Shown: positions 36,401 to 43,580 of the stretch, piece after piece
Layout: the number at the start of each line of letters is the position of its first letter
Position numbering within the stretch: position 1 is the first letter of the stretch
Assembly: GCF_000974425.1 (NCBI RefSeq)
Contig: NZ_CP010429.1
Location: forward strand, 4,945,501 to 5,009,500
DNA from: Spirosoma radiotolerans
Lineage (GTDB): Bacteria; Bacteroidota; Bacteroidia; Cytophagales; Spirosomataceae
Direction: 5' to 3'
DNA length: 64,000 nucleotides
Notes under the pieces: model-generated
The model's input: only the letters and a program-made list of their open reading frames with translations
What the model was told of the DNA's origin: nothing
Database searches by the model: none
Program-made: the position numbers and the translations under genes

Positions 36401-36544
36401 ATTCGGGTCTACAATGCCTCGGGCTGTTATCGAGACATAACAGTATTGCTGATACCGGCGGTGTGTGGTTGTCCGGCCGATGTGTGTGTGCCGTTCGTCA
36501 TTAATCAGACGAAGCGAGCCCGGCGCATTAGCGACCCACATTAA
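30497..36544 (+). CDS. Giant secreted surface protein with DUF11, Ig-like and twelve 97-residue tandem repeats
   Basis: About 2,015 residues. GTG at 30479 and ATGs at 30497 and 30551 are possible starts; the signal peptide (LVLLFSLLIGLSRPAGAQ) follows the last one. Order: a DUF11-type domain, an Ig/PKD-like block with EGDTYLFQLTAPAGRSSYQW, one diverged repeat, twelve near-identical 97-residue units, one diverged unit, then a second DUF11 and Ig-like pair. Each unit has two cysteines (SCSVAPAQ and CVPATNQ). The end is CVPFVINQTKRARRISDPH. It is probably cell-surface exposed; adhesion is inference. Upstream and downstream genes are unrelated, and a strong terminator follows. Confidence 0.85.
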   Translation: MKIHINKVGPAKQTGSFAMDYRHTNGLFRTYELNFFLKRLVLLFSLLIGLSRPAGAQTTANSVTLTNFADKSQATQGQTITHTLVLTNTGTTTVNGLVVRDSISTGLRYVPNTSSTPPGTTFTVGVPISTWSVASLSAGQSLSLTYQAVADSSGVLYSLATIPGDTAASCTSIPIKVCEGDTYLFQLTAPAGRSSYQWFKNGVEITGQTTRVLNVSAPGSYSLAVDNTTGKCPDFSLCPFIIEQYALPAFQASVLPASCSGSTAQANGQIKLTGFGATNTYQYSEGTDFNPSASLSGTPVVIPSDGLIASNLPNPVTNKTYTIRVYNESGCYVEKTVTLVPASCCSLVATATPGTCDVVTNTFSNTVAVTVVNPTAGVLTINDGPLSQTVATTGSGTVTAVFTGITSDGSTHTVTASLAGCSSTSATYTAPASCSVAPAQPSLALSVSPGTCVPATNQYTLSGTISLSAALAATLTLTDGTSSTTLAVTAGQTSAPFTLDGLLSGSGSHTLTVSGAGYAQTSATYTAPASCSVAPAQPSLALSVSLGACVPATNQYTLSGTISLSAALAATLTLTDGTSSTTLAVTAGQTSAPFTLDGLLSGSGSHTLTVSGAGYAQVAASYTAPASCSVAPAQPSLALSVNPGACVPATNQYTLSGTISLSAALAATLTLTDGTSSTTLAVTAGQTSAPFTLDGLLSGSGSHTLTVSGAGYAQTSATYTAPASCSVAPAQPSLALSVNPGACVPATNQYTLSGTISLSAALAATLTLTDGTSSTTLAVTAGQTSAPFTLDGLLSGSGSHTLTVSGAGYAQTSATYTAPASCSVAPAQPSLALSVSPGACVPATNQYTLSGTISLSAALAATLTLTDGTSSTTLAVTAGQTSAPFTLDGLLSGSGSHTLTVSGAGYAQVAASYTAPASCSVAPAQPSLALSVNPGACVPATNQYTLSGTISLSAALAATLTLTDGTSSTTLAVTAGQTSAPFTLDGLLSGSGSHTLTVSGAGYAQTSATYTAPASCSVAPAQPSLALSVNPGACVPATNQYTLSGTISLSAALAATLTLTDGTSSTTLAVTAGQTSAPFTLDGLLSGSGSHTLTVSGAGYAQTSATYTAPASCSVAPAQPSLALSVNPGACVPATNQYTLSGTISLSAALAATLTLTDGTSSTTLAVTAGQTSAPFTLDGLLSGSGSHTLTVSGAGYAQTSATYTAPASCSVAPAQPSLALSVNPGACVPATNQYTLSGTISLSAALAATLTLTDGTSSTTLAVTAGQTSAPFTLDGLLSGSGSHTLTVSGAGYAQTSATYTAPASCSVAPAQPSLALSVNPGACVPATNQYTLSGTISLSAALAATLTLTDGTSSTTLAVTAGQTSAPFTLDGLLSGSGSHTLTVSGAGYAQVAASYTAPASCSVAPAQPSLALSVSPGACVPATNQYTLSGTISLSAALAATLTLTDGTSSTTLAVTAGQTSAPFTLDGLLSGSGSHTLTVSGAGYAQTSATYTAPASCSVAPAQPSLALSVSPGACVPATNQYTLSGTISLSAALAATLTLTDGTSSTTLAVTAGQTSAPFTLDGLLSGSSSHTLTVSGAGYAQVAASYTAPASCSVAPALSGLTLSVVDPGVCNPGSNLYTSTGVIALANAPAGMATVTDGTTTTSVLISAGATSVAYSLTGLPSGSGAHTVTVYFVSQSASTTYVAPESCTVASSVPAVVALKQVVDKSRAKIGELISYTIVLTNTGVGSATATTVQLTKAAGLVYVANSAIPPAGTTFNPGVTVSSWTIASISAGQSLSLTYQAMADSSGIFQNTASIPGDTARVCTSIPAKVCVGESYLFRLTAAPGRSQYLWSRTFQGVTTQLTSFTTNVLEVTQPGEYKLTVDNQVGQCPDFSCCPFIVEEDSLPTFQASARPATCVGSTAQANGQLVISGFQPSYTYQYSVGSSFNEAASSSGVAKAIPAGGVLTSALANPATAQAYTIRVYNASGCYRDITVLLIPAVCGCPADVCVPFVINQTKRARRISDPH
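31793..35284 (+). repeat. Twelve tandem 291-bp direct repeats
   Basis: Twelve in-frame units of exactly 291 bp (12 x 291 = 3,492). Units differ mainly at two spots: the SPGT/SLGA/NPGA/SPGA turn and the TSAT or VAAS linker. Linker order is T-V-T-T-V-T-T-T-T-V-T-V for TSAT (T) or VAAS (V). Several central units (6 to 9) look identical at the base level, including third positions. The array is much more GC-rich than the flanks. Confidence 0.95.
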
Positions 36545-36598
36545 TCAAGCGCTTACCCATAAGCGACTTGTCAGAGTCCTCAATAAACGTAAAGGAGT

Positions 36599-36657
36599 AA
36601 AAACTCCTGCTGTGTACGATCCAAGACCGTTTTGGTCGGTACACAGCAGGAGTTTTT
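36599..36657 (+). terminator. Terminator after the surface protein
   Basis: 19-bp perfect stem (AAAAACTCCTGCTGTGTAC and its complement at 36639-36657) with a 21-base loop that can form a small inner stem; the right arm ends in T5. It lies 55 bp after the stop and isolates the suf genes. Confidence 0.85.
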
Positions 36658-36785
36658 TGATTATCAATCAATAAGCTGAATGTAGGCCAACTTTTAACTA
36701 CCCGATTTTGTTATCCAACAGCACAGATGCCATTTCATCTGTTAACTTTGCGGCTTTATTTAGCGCGGTCACGATACAACCTATT

Positions 36786-37541
36786 ATGTTATCCATCAGT
36801 AATTTACATGCCTCCATCGGCGAAAAAGAGATATTGAGAGGCCTCAACCTGGAAGTCAACCCCGGTGAGGTTCACGCGATTATGGGACCTAATGGTGCTG
36901 GAAAAAGCACATTGGCTTCGGTACTGGCCGGTCGTGAAGACTATGATGTAACGAGTGGCAGCGTGGTATTTGATGGCAAAGACTTATTAGATATGGCACC
37001 TGAAGAACGGGCCGCCGAAGGTATTTTTCTAGCTTTTCAGTACCCAATTGAGATTCCGGGCGTCAGCACAACCAACTTCCTGAAAACAGCCCTTAACGAA
37101 ATTCGTAAGTACCGCGGTCAGGAATCACTTGATGCAGTCCAGTTTCTGAAGTTGATGAAAGAGAAGATGAAGTTCGTCAACATCGACCAGTCGCTGCTGA
37201 GCCGCTCCCTGAACGAAGGCTTTTCGGGTGGGGAGAAAAAACGGAACGAGATCTTCCAAATGGCGATGCTCGAACCGAAACTGGCTATTCTTGACGAGAC
37301 GGATTCAGGTTTGGATATCGACGCACTACGGATTGTGGCCGATGGGGTCAACAAGCTTCGGTCACCAGAACGGTCAACCATCGTTGTAACCCACTATCAG
37401 CGCTTATTGGATTATATTGTGCCCGACTATGTACACGTGTTATACAAAGGTCGCATCGTCAAATCGGGACCGAAGGAATTAGCCCTTGAATTGGAAGAGA
37501 AAGGATACGACTGGATAAAGGCGGAAGCCGAAGCCATCTGA
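36786..37541 (+). CDS. sufC: Fe-S cluster assembly ATPase SufC
   Basis: About 252 residues from ATG 36786. A TTG 26 codons upstream is open, but SufC homologs begin at MLSISNLHASIGE. Walker A is GPNGAGKST, the signature motif is FSGGEKKRNE and Walker B is LAILDETDSGLDID, the usual SufC variant. SufC is the ABC ATPase of the SufBCD scaffold that builds iron-sulfur clusters. TAACTTTG at 36743-36750 is a possible -7 box. sufD follows after 86 bp; sufB is not upstream. Confidence 0.95.
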   Translation: MLSISNLHASIGEKEILRGLNLEVNPGEVHAIMGPNGAGKSTLASVLAGREDYDVTSGSVVFDGKDLLDMAPEERAAEGIFLAFQYPIEIPGVSTTNFLKTALNEIRKYRGQESLDAVQFLKLMKEKMKFVNIDQSLLSRSLNEGFSGGEKKRNEIFQMAMLEPKLAILDETDSGLDIDALRIVADGVNKLRSPERSTIVVTHYQRLLDYIVPDYVHVLYKGRIVKSGPKELALELEEKGYDWIKAEAEAI

Positions 37542-37627
37542 TGTATGATCTATTATATATGATGTATGCTATAGTTTATATAATACATCATACATCATAC
37601 ACTCTTATACATCATATTTAAAAACGA

Positions 37628-38953
37628 ATGACTCCCTCTTACGCATCATATAACGATTTTAAAGAGCAGTTGCTGGCGTCTTTTCGGGACAACGAAGAGC
37701 GCATGAACGGCGAACGAAAATCGCCTTTACACCAGCTTCGGCGGTCGGCCCTGAAACAGTTTGAGCAGCTGGGATTCCCGACAATTCGGCACGAAGAGTG
37801 GAAATACTCGAATGTCAACGGTCTGCTTAAAGAGGAGTTTGGCCTCGATACGACATCTACGCTGACAGCCGAAGACCTTAGCCCGCTTGAAATACCGAAT
37901 CTCGACGGTAATATTCTTTATTTTATCAACGGCATTTACCATCCTGAACTGTCGCGCATCATTAGTCCGGCCAATCAGGTAAAGATTACAAGTTTTGCTG
38001 AAGCGATAAAGACTGACCCTGATTTTATAGGTTCGCATTTTGCCAGCTATGCCGATTATCAGGACAGTGCGTTTACCGCCCTGAACACCGCCATGGCCAG
38101 CGATGGTGTCGTTATTCGGGTTCCCGATAATACCACCGTCGAGCAGCCCATTATCCTGCGTTTCATTACCGACACACGCGAAAAAAATATTGCCTCGCAG
38201 CCTCGTAATCTGGTGGTTATTGGCAAGAACGCCGAAGTGATGATGGCTGAGTCTTACCGGACACTGGGCGAGAAAACCAGCTTTGTCAATGTTGTAACGG
38301 AAGTCGTGCTCGAACGCGATGCCCGGATGCAGTACTACAAAGTGCTGAATGAAACGGAGAATGCCTATCACATTGGTACCACGCAGGTGAGCCAGTCCGA
38401 TAATAGCCACTTCTATTCGGCTTCGATAACGCTTAATGGCAGCTTCGTTCGGAACAACCTGAACATTGTCCTGAACGGCCAACACGCCGAAGCCTTTATG
38501 TATGGTCTATACATGCCCAACGGCCGGCAACACGTAGACAACCACACCCTTGTGGACCACGCGATGCCAAATTCGTACAGTAATGAACTCTATAAAGGCA
38601 TTCTGGACGATAACAGCACGGGCGTTTTCAACGGTAAAATCTTCGTTCGGCCCGACGCGCAGAAAACCAATGCCTACCAGTCGTGTAAGAACGTGGTGCT
38701 GTCGCCGGGTGCTTCGATGAACACCAAGCCGCAACTGGAAATTTATGCCGACGACGTAAAATGTTCGCATGGCACTACAACCGGTCAGTTGAATGACGAA
38801 GCGCTGTTTTACATGCGTTCGCGCGGTATTCCAAAAGATGAAGCCAGAACGTTATTGCTATATGCCTTCTCGCAGGACGTGCTGAGCCAGATCAAAATTG
38901 CACCTATTCGCGAGTATCTGGAAGGAGTTGTTCGTGAAAAATTGACGAAATAG
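37628..38953 (+). CDS. sufD: Fe-S cluster assembly protein SufD
   Basis: 441 residues. The N-terminal HEEWKYSNVNGLLKEEF and the C-terminal beta-helix with KCSHGTTTGQLNDEALFYMR and the SRGIPKDEARTLLLYAF block are typical SufD. It forms the SufB-SufC-SufD scaffold. The preceding gap (37542-37627) is AT-rich and full of GATGTATGAT-like repeats. A clear terminator follows 23 bp after the stop, so the sufCD transcript ends here. Confidence 0.93.
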   Translation: MTPSYASYNDFKEQLLASFRDNEERMNGERKSPLHQLRRSALKQFEQLGFPTIRHEEWKYSNVNGLLKEEFGLDTTSTLTAEDLSPLEIPNLDGNILYFINGIYHPELSRIISPANQVKITSFAEAIKTDPDFIGSHFASYADYQDSAFTALNTAMASDGVVIRVPDNTTVEQPIILRFITDTREKNIASQPRNLVVIGKNAEVMMAESYRTLGEKTSFVNVVTEVVLERDARMQYYKVLNETENAYHIGTTQVSQSDNSHFYSASITLNGSFVRNNLNIVLNGQHAEAFMYGLYMPNGRQHVDNHTLVDHAMPNSYSNELYKGILDDNSTGVFNGKIFVRPDAQKTNAYQSCKNVVLSPGASMNTKPQLEIYADDVKCSHGTTTGQLNDEALFYMRSRGIPKDEARTLLLYAFSQDVLSQIKIAPIREYLEGVVREKLTK

Positions 38954-38976
38954 GTCCGTTTTCTAGTAGTTTTTGT

Positions 38977-39008
38977 GGTGTCGGGTTCGTAAACCCGACA
39001 CCTTTTTT
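38977..39008 (+). terminator. Terminator after sufD
   Basis: 11-bp perfect stem GGTGTCGGGTT with CGTA loop and AACCCGACACC, followed by six T. Separates sufCD from the gene at 39016. Confidence 0.85.
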
Positions 39009-39015
39009 ATTTCCC

Positions 39016-39933
39016 ATGCGACTTCTCTACCTACTTGTCTGCTTATCACTCACCTGCTCCATTCAGGCGCAGAAGGTTCAGTTTGTCTTCGAGGGCGACT
39101 CGATCACGATGCCGCTGGTGCGTGATAGTCTGCGGGGGATTTCGGGTCTTGAAATTGTTTCAACTACGGGCGAGTGGCATCTGGTGAGCGACCGAGGCTG
39201 GCACTACACCTTTTCGGCCATCAAGACCATCCGTGATCTGAGCGATGGTAGCCATCTCATAAAAGCAAAAAAAACGCCTTATTGGTTTGAAAGCGTTCGC
39301 TTTAATGCCCAGACCGGAACTTACTTCTGGACCGACGAACACGAATATGTCACGTCTGTTCAATATGGAAAAACCATACGCGACAGTGCCGCACAGGTGC
39401 TATTGAAAATCCCGTTACCTGGCCCCAACAAAGGGCTCGAAGGGCTGGCATTGACGCCATTGGGAGCGCTTTGGGTTGCTCCAGAAGCGGGTTGGGAAGG
39501 CGAAACCCATATGAGCCAGGATACAATCACATTTTTCCGATACCCGAATCCACTTGCTTCCGATCCGGTTGTAGAGCGGTATGCCTACCCCATCGATCGG
39601 TGTCCTTTTGCACAGGGGGAGGAACGCATCGGCGGAATTTCTGAAATCATAGCGGTTGACGAGACTCGCCTGCTGGTCCTGGAACGATGTTACGATGCCG
39701 CCCAAAAACGCGTGACGGCCAATCTCTATCTGGCAACGCCGGATCAATCTACCCATACGCTACGCAAAGAACTAGCCTTCGATTTCAATCGTCAGTTTCC
39801 GGGCACCGTTTGTAATCTGGAAGCAATGGCTTGGGCCGACGAACAGCACCAGACGCTGGTTGTCATGGCCGATGATAACTTTCGGGTCAACAAGACCCTG
39901 CGCAATCAGGTCATCGTTTTAAAAAGACGGTAG
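39016..39933 (+). CDS. Secreted esterase-like/phytase-like propeller protein
   Basis: 305 residues with a signal peptide ending CSIQAQK. The blocks SGLEIVSTTGEWHLVSDRG, NKGLEGLALTPLGALWVAPE, GGISEIIAVDETRLLVLERC and CNLEAMAWADE with VMADDNF are those of the phytase-like propeller family (pfam13449 type). Enzymatic activity is not established for most members. It sits between sufD and sufS but is preceded by a terminator and has no known iron-sulfur role, so it is most likely a passenger gene. Confidence 0.75.
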   Translation: MRLLYLLVCLSLTCSIQAQKVQFVFEGDSITMPLVRDSLRGISGLEIVSTTGEWHLVSDRGWHYTFSAIKTIRDLSDGSHLIKAKKTPYWFESVRFNAQTGTYFWTDEHEYVTSVQYGKTIRDSAAQVLLKIPLPGPNKGLEGLALTPLGALWVAPEAGWEGETHMSQDTITFFRYPNPLASDPVVERYAYPIDRCPFAQGEERIGGISEIIAVDETRLLVLERCYDAAQKRVTANLYLATPDQSTHTLRKELAFDFNRQFPGTVCNLEAMAWADEQHQTLVVMADDNFRVNKTLRNQVIVLKRR

Positions 39934-40029
39934 CATTCATACGAACCTAACAGCCCGCTATTTACGTTTTAAGAGTAACCTTTGGGTGAATGGCTCAATC
40001 ATTCAACCTCTTTTCGATACGAACACATT

Positions 40030-41268
40030 ATGCAATCAGCGATAGAAACAACCCTCGATATTCAGCAGATCCGCCGGGATTTTCCCATTCTCGATCAACA
40101 GGTGAACGGTCGGCCGCTGGTTTATTTCGATAATGCAGCCACGAACCAGAAGCCAACAGCGGTAATCAATGCGCTAACCGGCTATTATGAAGGATACAAT
40201 GCCAACATTCACCGGGGTATCCATTACCTGGCCGAAAAAGCTACGGCCGCCTTTGAAGCCTCCCGGCGGGCAGTGCAGGAGTTTCTTAACGCCAAACACT
40301 GGCAGGAAATTATTTTCACCCACGGCACCACTGATAGCATTAATCTAGTAGCGCAGAGTTACGGACGCCGGTTTCTGAAAGAGGGCGACGAGATCATCAT
40401 CTCAACAATGGAGCACCACTCCAACATTGTGCCCTGGCAAATGCTGTGCGAAGAAAAAGGATGCATCCTCAAAGTCATCCCCGTAAACGACGCCGGTGAA
40501 CTGATTCTGGAAGAATACGAAAAACTTCTGTCAGAACGCACCAAATTCGTTTCCTGTGTTCACGTTTCCAATTCACTCGGAACGGTCAACCCCGTCAAAA
40601 CGATCATCGACAAAGCGCACGCCGTTGGCGCGGTTGTGTTGATTGATGGCGCACAGGCCAGTTCGCACCTTGACCTCGACGTTCAGGCACTCGACGCTGA
40701 TTTTTACGCCTTGTCGGCCCACAAGCTTTATGGCCCAACGGGCATGGGTGTTCTATATGGCAAAAAAGAACTTCTCGACTCCATGCCTCCCTACCGGGGC
40801 GGTGGCGAAATGATCAAGGAAGTGACATTTGCCAAAACGACCTACAACGAGATCCCTTACAAGTTTGAAGCGGGGACGCCCAACATTGCGGATGTTATTG
40901 CCGTTAAAACGGCCCTTGAATACATGGCTGGTTTAGGAAAAGAGAACATTGCAGCTCACGAAAACGACCTGCTTCAATATGCTACTGAGCAATTGAGCGA
41001 GTTGGATGGACTGCGTATCATTGGGCAGGCAAAGCATAAAATCGGCGTAATTTCCTTTGTCCTGGATGGCATTCACCATCAGGATACGGGCGTTATTCTG
41101 GATCAACAGGGTATTGCCGTTCGCACGGGCCACCACTGCACGCAACCGCTCATGCAGCGCTTCGGCATTGCCGGAACTACGCGGGCGTCATTTGCGGTTT
41201 ATAACACCAAAGATGAAGTTGACCGGCTTGTTCAGGGTCTTCGCCGGGTTCAGAAAATGATGCTTTGA
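40030..41268 (+). CDS. sufS: Cysteine desulfurase SufS
   Basis: About 412 residues from ATG 40030 (an in-frame upstream ATG at 39982 adds 16 residues not found in the family). The PLP-binding lysine is in ALSAHKLYGPTG, and the catalytic cysteine in the RTGHHCTQPLM loop is of the group II (SufS) type. The enzyme releases sulfur from cysteine for iron-sulfur assembly and passes it to SufE, encoded 43 bp downstream. Confidence 0.95.
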   Translation: MQSAIETTLDIQQIRRDFPILDQQVNGRPLVYFDNAATNQKPTAVINALTGYYEGYNANIHRGIHYLAEKATAAFEASRRAVQEFLNAKHWQEIIFTHGTTDSINLVAQSYGRRFLKEGDEIIISTMEHHSNIVPWQMLCEEKGCILKVIPVNDAGELILEEYEKLLSERTKFVSCVHVSNSLGTVNPVKTIIDKAHAVGAVVLIDGAQASSHLDLDVQALDADFYALSAHKLYGPTGMGVLYGKKELLDSMPPYRGGGEMIKEVTFAKTTYNEIPYKFEAGTPNIADVIAVKTALEYMAGLGKENIAAHENDLLQYATEQLSELDGLRIIGQAKHKIGVISFVLDGIHHQDTGVILDQQGIAVRTGHHCTQPLMQRFGIAGTTRASFAVYNTKDEVDRLVQGLRRVQKMML

Positions 41269-41311
41269 CATGGTACAGCTAAACGACCGGCCTGAAATTG
41301 AAAAGAAATAA

Positions 41312-41755
41312 ATGACTATTAACGAGAAGCAGGACGAGATTATAGAGGAATTTGACTTGTTCGAAGACCAGCTCGACAAGACACAATACATTATTGATTT
41401 GGGCAAAAAGCTACCGCCGATGCCTGATTCAAAAAAAACGGATGAGAACCGGATTATGGGCTGTCAATCAAAAGTTTGGGTCGATGCTGAACTGAAAGAT
41501 GATGATCAAACCGGCGCCCGGCTGTACTTTTATGGAGACAGTGAACAAACAGCCCAAATTTCGAAAGGATTAGTTGGCTTGCTGATTCGGGTTCTTTCGG
41601 GCGAAAAACCCGAAGACATCGCCAACGCCGATTTGTACTTTATTCCACGCGTAGGAATGGGCAATCTGATTACATCGTTACGGGCTGGTGGATTAGCTTC
41701 GATGATTGAGCGAATGAAAGCCTTCGGCCGCGCATACACTGAAAAAACTGTTTAA
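41312..41755 (+). CDS. sufE: Cysteine desulfuration protein SufE
   Basis: 147 residues. The sulfur-accepting cysteine is in ENRIMGCQSKVWV near residue 50, and the C-terminal GMGNLITSLRAGGLASMIER block is typical of SufE. It takes persulfide from SufS and hands it to the SufBCD scaffold. Spacing of 43 bp from sufS and 8 bp to the next gene indicates one operon. Confidence 0.93.
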   Translation: MTINEKQDEIIEEFDLFEDQLDKTQYIIDLGKKLPPMPDSKKTDENRIMGCQSKVWVDAELKDDDQTGARLYFYGDSEQTAQISKGLVGLLIRVLSGEKPEDIANADLYFIPRVGMGNLITSLRAGGLASMIERMKAFGRAYTEKTV

Positions 41756-41763
41756 CCGTTGTC

Positions 41764-42075
41764 ATGACAGACGAAGAATTAAAAGAACAAGTTGTACTAG
41801 CCCTGAAGGGTGTTTACGACCCTGAGATCCCGGTAGATGTGTATGAGTTAGGCCTCATCTACGACATCAAGATATTCCCGGTCAACAATGTGTATATCCT
41901 GATGACACTGACGTCACCGTCGTGTCCATCGGCAGGCTCCATTCCGGCTGAAATTGAAGAGAAAGTACGGGCTATAGACGGCGTTAGCGATGTGAGTGTT
42001 GAACTGACGTTCGATCCACCGTATTCAACCGAGCTGATGTCGGAAGTAGCAAAACTGGAACTTGGCTTTATGTAA
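41764..42075 (+). CDS. DUF59 / MIP18-type iron-sulfur maturation protein (SufT-like)
   Basis: 103 residues. The family pattern is clear: YDPEIPVDVYELGLIYDI, then TLTSPSCPSAGSIPAEIEEKV with the conserved cysteine, and ELTFDPPYS near the end. Such proteins assist iron-sulfur cluster maturation and are regularly placed at the end of Bacteroidota suf clusters. It starts 8 bp after sufE. Confidence 0.9.
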   Translation: MTDEELKEQVVLALKGVYDPEIPVDVYELGLIYDIKIFPVNNVYILMTLTSPSCPSAGSIPAEIEEKVRAIDGVSDVSVELTFDPPYSTELMSEVAKLELGFM

Positions 42076-42144
42076 AAAAACAGTTGTAAGCCTGCGCAAT
42101 GCATAAACTTATAACTCACTAACTTCGACTAAATTTAACCAATT

Positions 42145-42576
42145 ATGTATCCTCCTCATTTGCTTATCCCCATGCGGGAAGACCTGACAAGCGTTGGGTT
42201 TGAAGAATTGACCACTGCCGAAGACGTAGTGGAGACAATGGAAAATACCCCGGGCACCATGCTCGTTGTGGTAAACTCGGTTTGTGGCTGTGCGGCCGGC
42301 GCTGCTCGCCCAGGTGTAAAAGCGGCTCTGGCAGCCAGTCCGGTTAAACCAGACAAAATGGTGTCTGTTTTTGCGGGTGGCGATCTGGAAGCTACCGCTA
42401 AAATGCGGGAATACTTACTGCCTTACCCGCCATCGTCACCAGCAATTGGCATTTTTAAAGATGGTGATCTGGTACATTTCATCGAGCGGCACCACATTGA
42501 AGGTCGTTCGGCGCAAATGATTGCTCAACATCTCGAAATGGCGTTGGAAGAGTTCTGTACGCCAGCAAACGCATAA
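42145..42576 (+). CDS. BrxA/BrxB family bacilliredoxin (YphP/YqiW)
   Basis: 143 residues. The diagnostic C-G-C motif is in VVNSVCGCAAGAARPGV near residue 50, and the C-terminal PSSPAIGIFKDGDLVHFIERH block matches the family. Bacilliredoxins remove bacillithiol from protein cysteines. Placed 69 bp after the DUF59 gene, at the end of the suf cluster, it may protect iron-sulfur or sulfur-transfer cysteines; that link is inference. Confidence 0.88.
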   Translation: MYPPHLLIPMREDLTSVGFEELTTAEDVVETMENTPGTMLVVVNSVCGCAAGAARPGVKAALAASPVKPDKMVSVFAGGDLEATAKMREYLLPYPPSSPAIGIFKDGDLVHFIERHHIEGRSAQMIAQHLEMALEEFCTPANA

Positions 42577-42587
42577 GGTAATCATTG

Positions 42588-42639
42588 CAAGAATCCGATG
42601 CTAAGCTACATCTGTAGCTTAGCATCGGATTCTTGTTTT
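42588..42639. terminator. Perfect 23-bp hairpin between convergent genes
   Basis: Arms 42588-42610 and 42613-42635 are perfectly complementary (containing ATCCGATGCTAAGC), with TTTT following on the plus strand. It ends the suf/bacilliredoxin transcript and faces the stop of eboC at 42638. Confidence 0.85.
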
Positions 42640-43579
42640 AGGTTACGGCAAAAATTTTCGCCAGAAACCGCGACAGCGGTAATAGGCAAAATACCAACAT
42701 AGCCAGCGGAAAAGACGCGAAAGAAGCCACCCAGGCCGCATTCATGACAATGAGCGATAGCACCCCCGCCCGCACTGCCAGGCCGATATTTCGCCCAACG
42801 GGTTCTTTTACAGCCCGCCAGAGTGGCGGAAAAATATAGTAACCAAACAAAAGCAGGAAAGGTAAAGCCGTACCCAACTGTTGTTGCCGTTGAGCCAGAG
42901 CCGCTACACAGCCAATGACAAGGGCATACAGGATACCGGCAAACCGTAAGGTAGTGGGACTCCCCCCATGCACCTCCCCCCGACTAATCATGGTAATTGC
43001 GGCAATGTAGGCGATCGGTACGATCCCGACCCACGCCCAGGGCAATACCTGATCGGGCAAAATACTGACGCCGAGCAACAGATTCAGTCCCCGACAGAGG
43101 CCCATGTTGACTGGACCCAGCCAATTGTGATGTTTACCAAACCGGTCATACACAAGCGATGCCACACTGATTCCAATCGCGAGGAAGCCTGCCGTTTGAT
43201 TGACTAGAAATGAGCAAACAATACCAATGACCAGCAGCAAAGCCCCCAATAAAGCAGCGGTAGATTTACTGACAATTCCACTCGGAATAGGGCGTTCCGG
43301 ACGCTCGACGGCATCCAGTTCAGCATCAAAAACATCGTTGAATACGACCCCCCCGCCATATAATCCAACGGTGGCCAAACAAAGCCAGCCCACTGGCGCC
43401 GGAGCCGGGTCAAACACCTGAAAATAACCCGCAATAGCCATACCCGCCAGCACATCGGCAACGGCCGTAACCAGGTTAGCCGGGCGGGTAAGGGAGAGAA
43501 GCGCTTTGAAATTTTTCAAGGATGAAGGGTGAATGATAAATGATGAACGATAAATGATTTTAGATTCATCATTTGTCAT
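42638..43579 (-). CDS. eboC: EboC-like UbiA-family prenyltransferase
   Basis: 313 residues from ATG 43579, one base after the eboB stop. The UbiA motif with two Asp groups is visible as FNDVFDAELD near residue 90, and the second Asp region is in VYDRFGKHHN. About eight membrane segments. The first 23 residues look like translated intergenic filler, and a TTG at 43519 aligns better with the start of the conserved KNFKALLSLTRPANL, so the true start is uncertain. The ebo cluster role is thought to involve a membrane-transported metabolite, with EboC as its prenyltransferase. Confidence 0.75.
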   Translation of the reverse strand: MTNDESKIIYRSSFIIHPSSLKNFKALLSLTRPANLVTAVADVLAGMAIAGYFQVFDPAPAPVGWLCLATVGLYGGGVVFNDVFDAELDAVERPERPIPSGIVSKSTAALLGALLLVIGIVCSFLVNQTAGFLAIGISVASLVYDRFGKHHNWLGPVNMGLCRGLNLLLGVSILPDQVLPWAWVGIVPIAYIAAITMISRGEVHGGSPTTLRFAGILYALVIGCVAALAQRQQQLGTALPFLLLFGYYIFPPLWRAVKEPVGRNIGLAVRAGVLSLIVMNAAWVASFASFPLAMLVFCLLPLSRFLAKIFAVT

Positions 43580-43580
43580 T

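Noticed and set aside
37542-37627. Satellite-like GATGTATGAT repeats between sufC and sufD as a regulatory site
   Set aside because: Short AT-rich low-complexity repeats similar to other gaps (near 43510-43570 and 61640-61690); no clear regulatory pattern.
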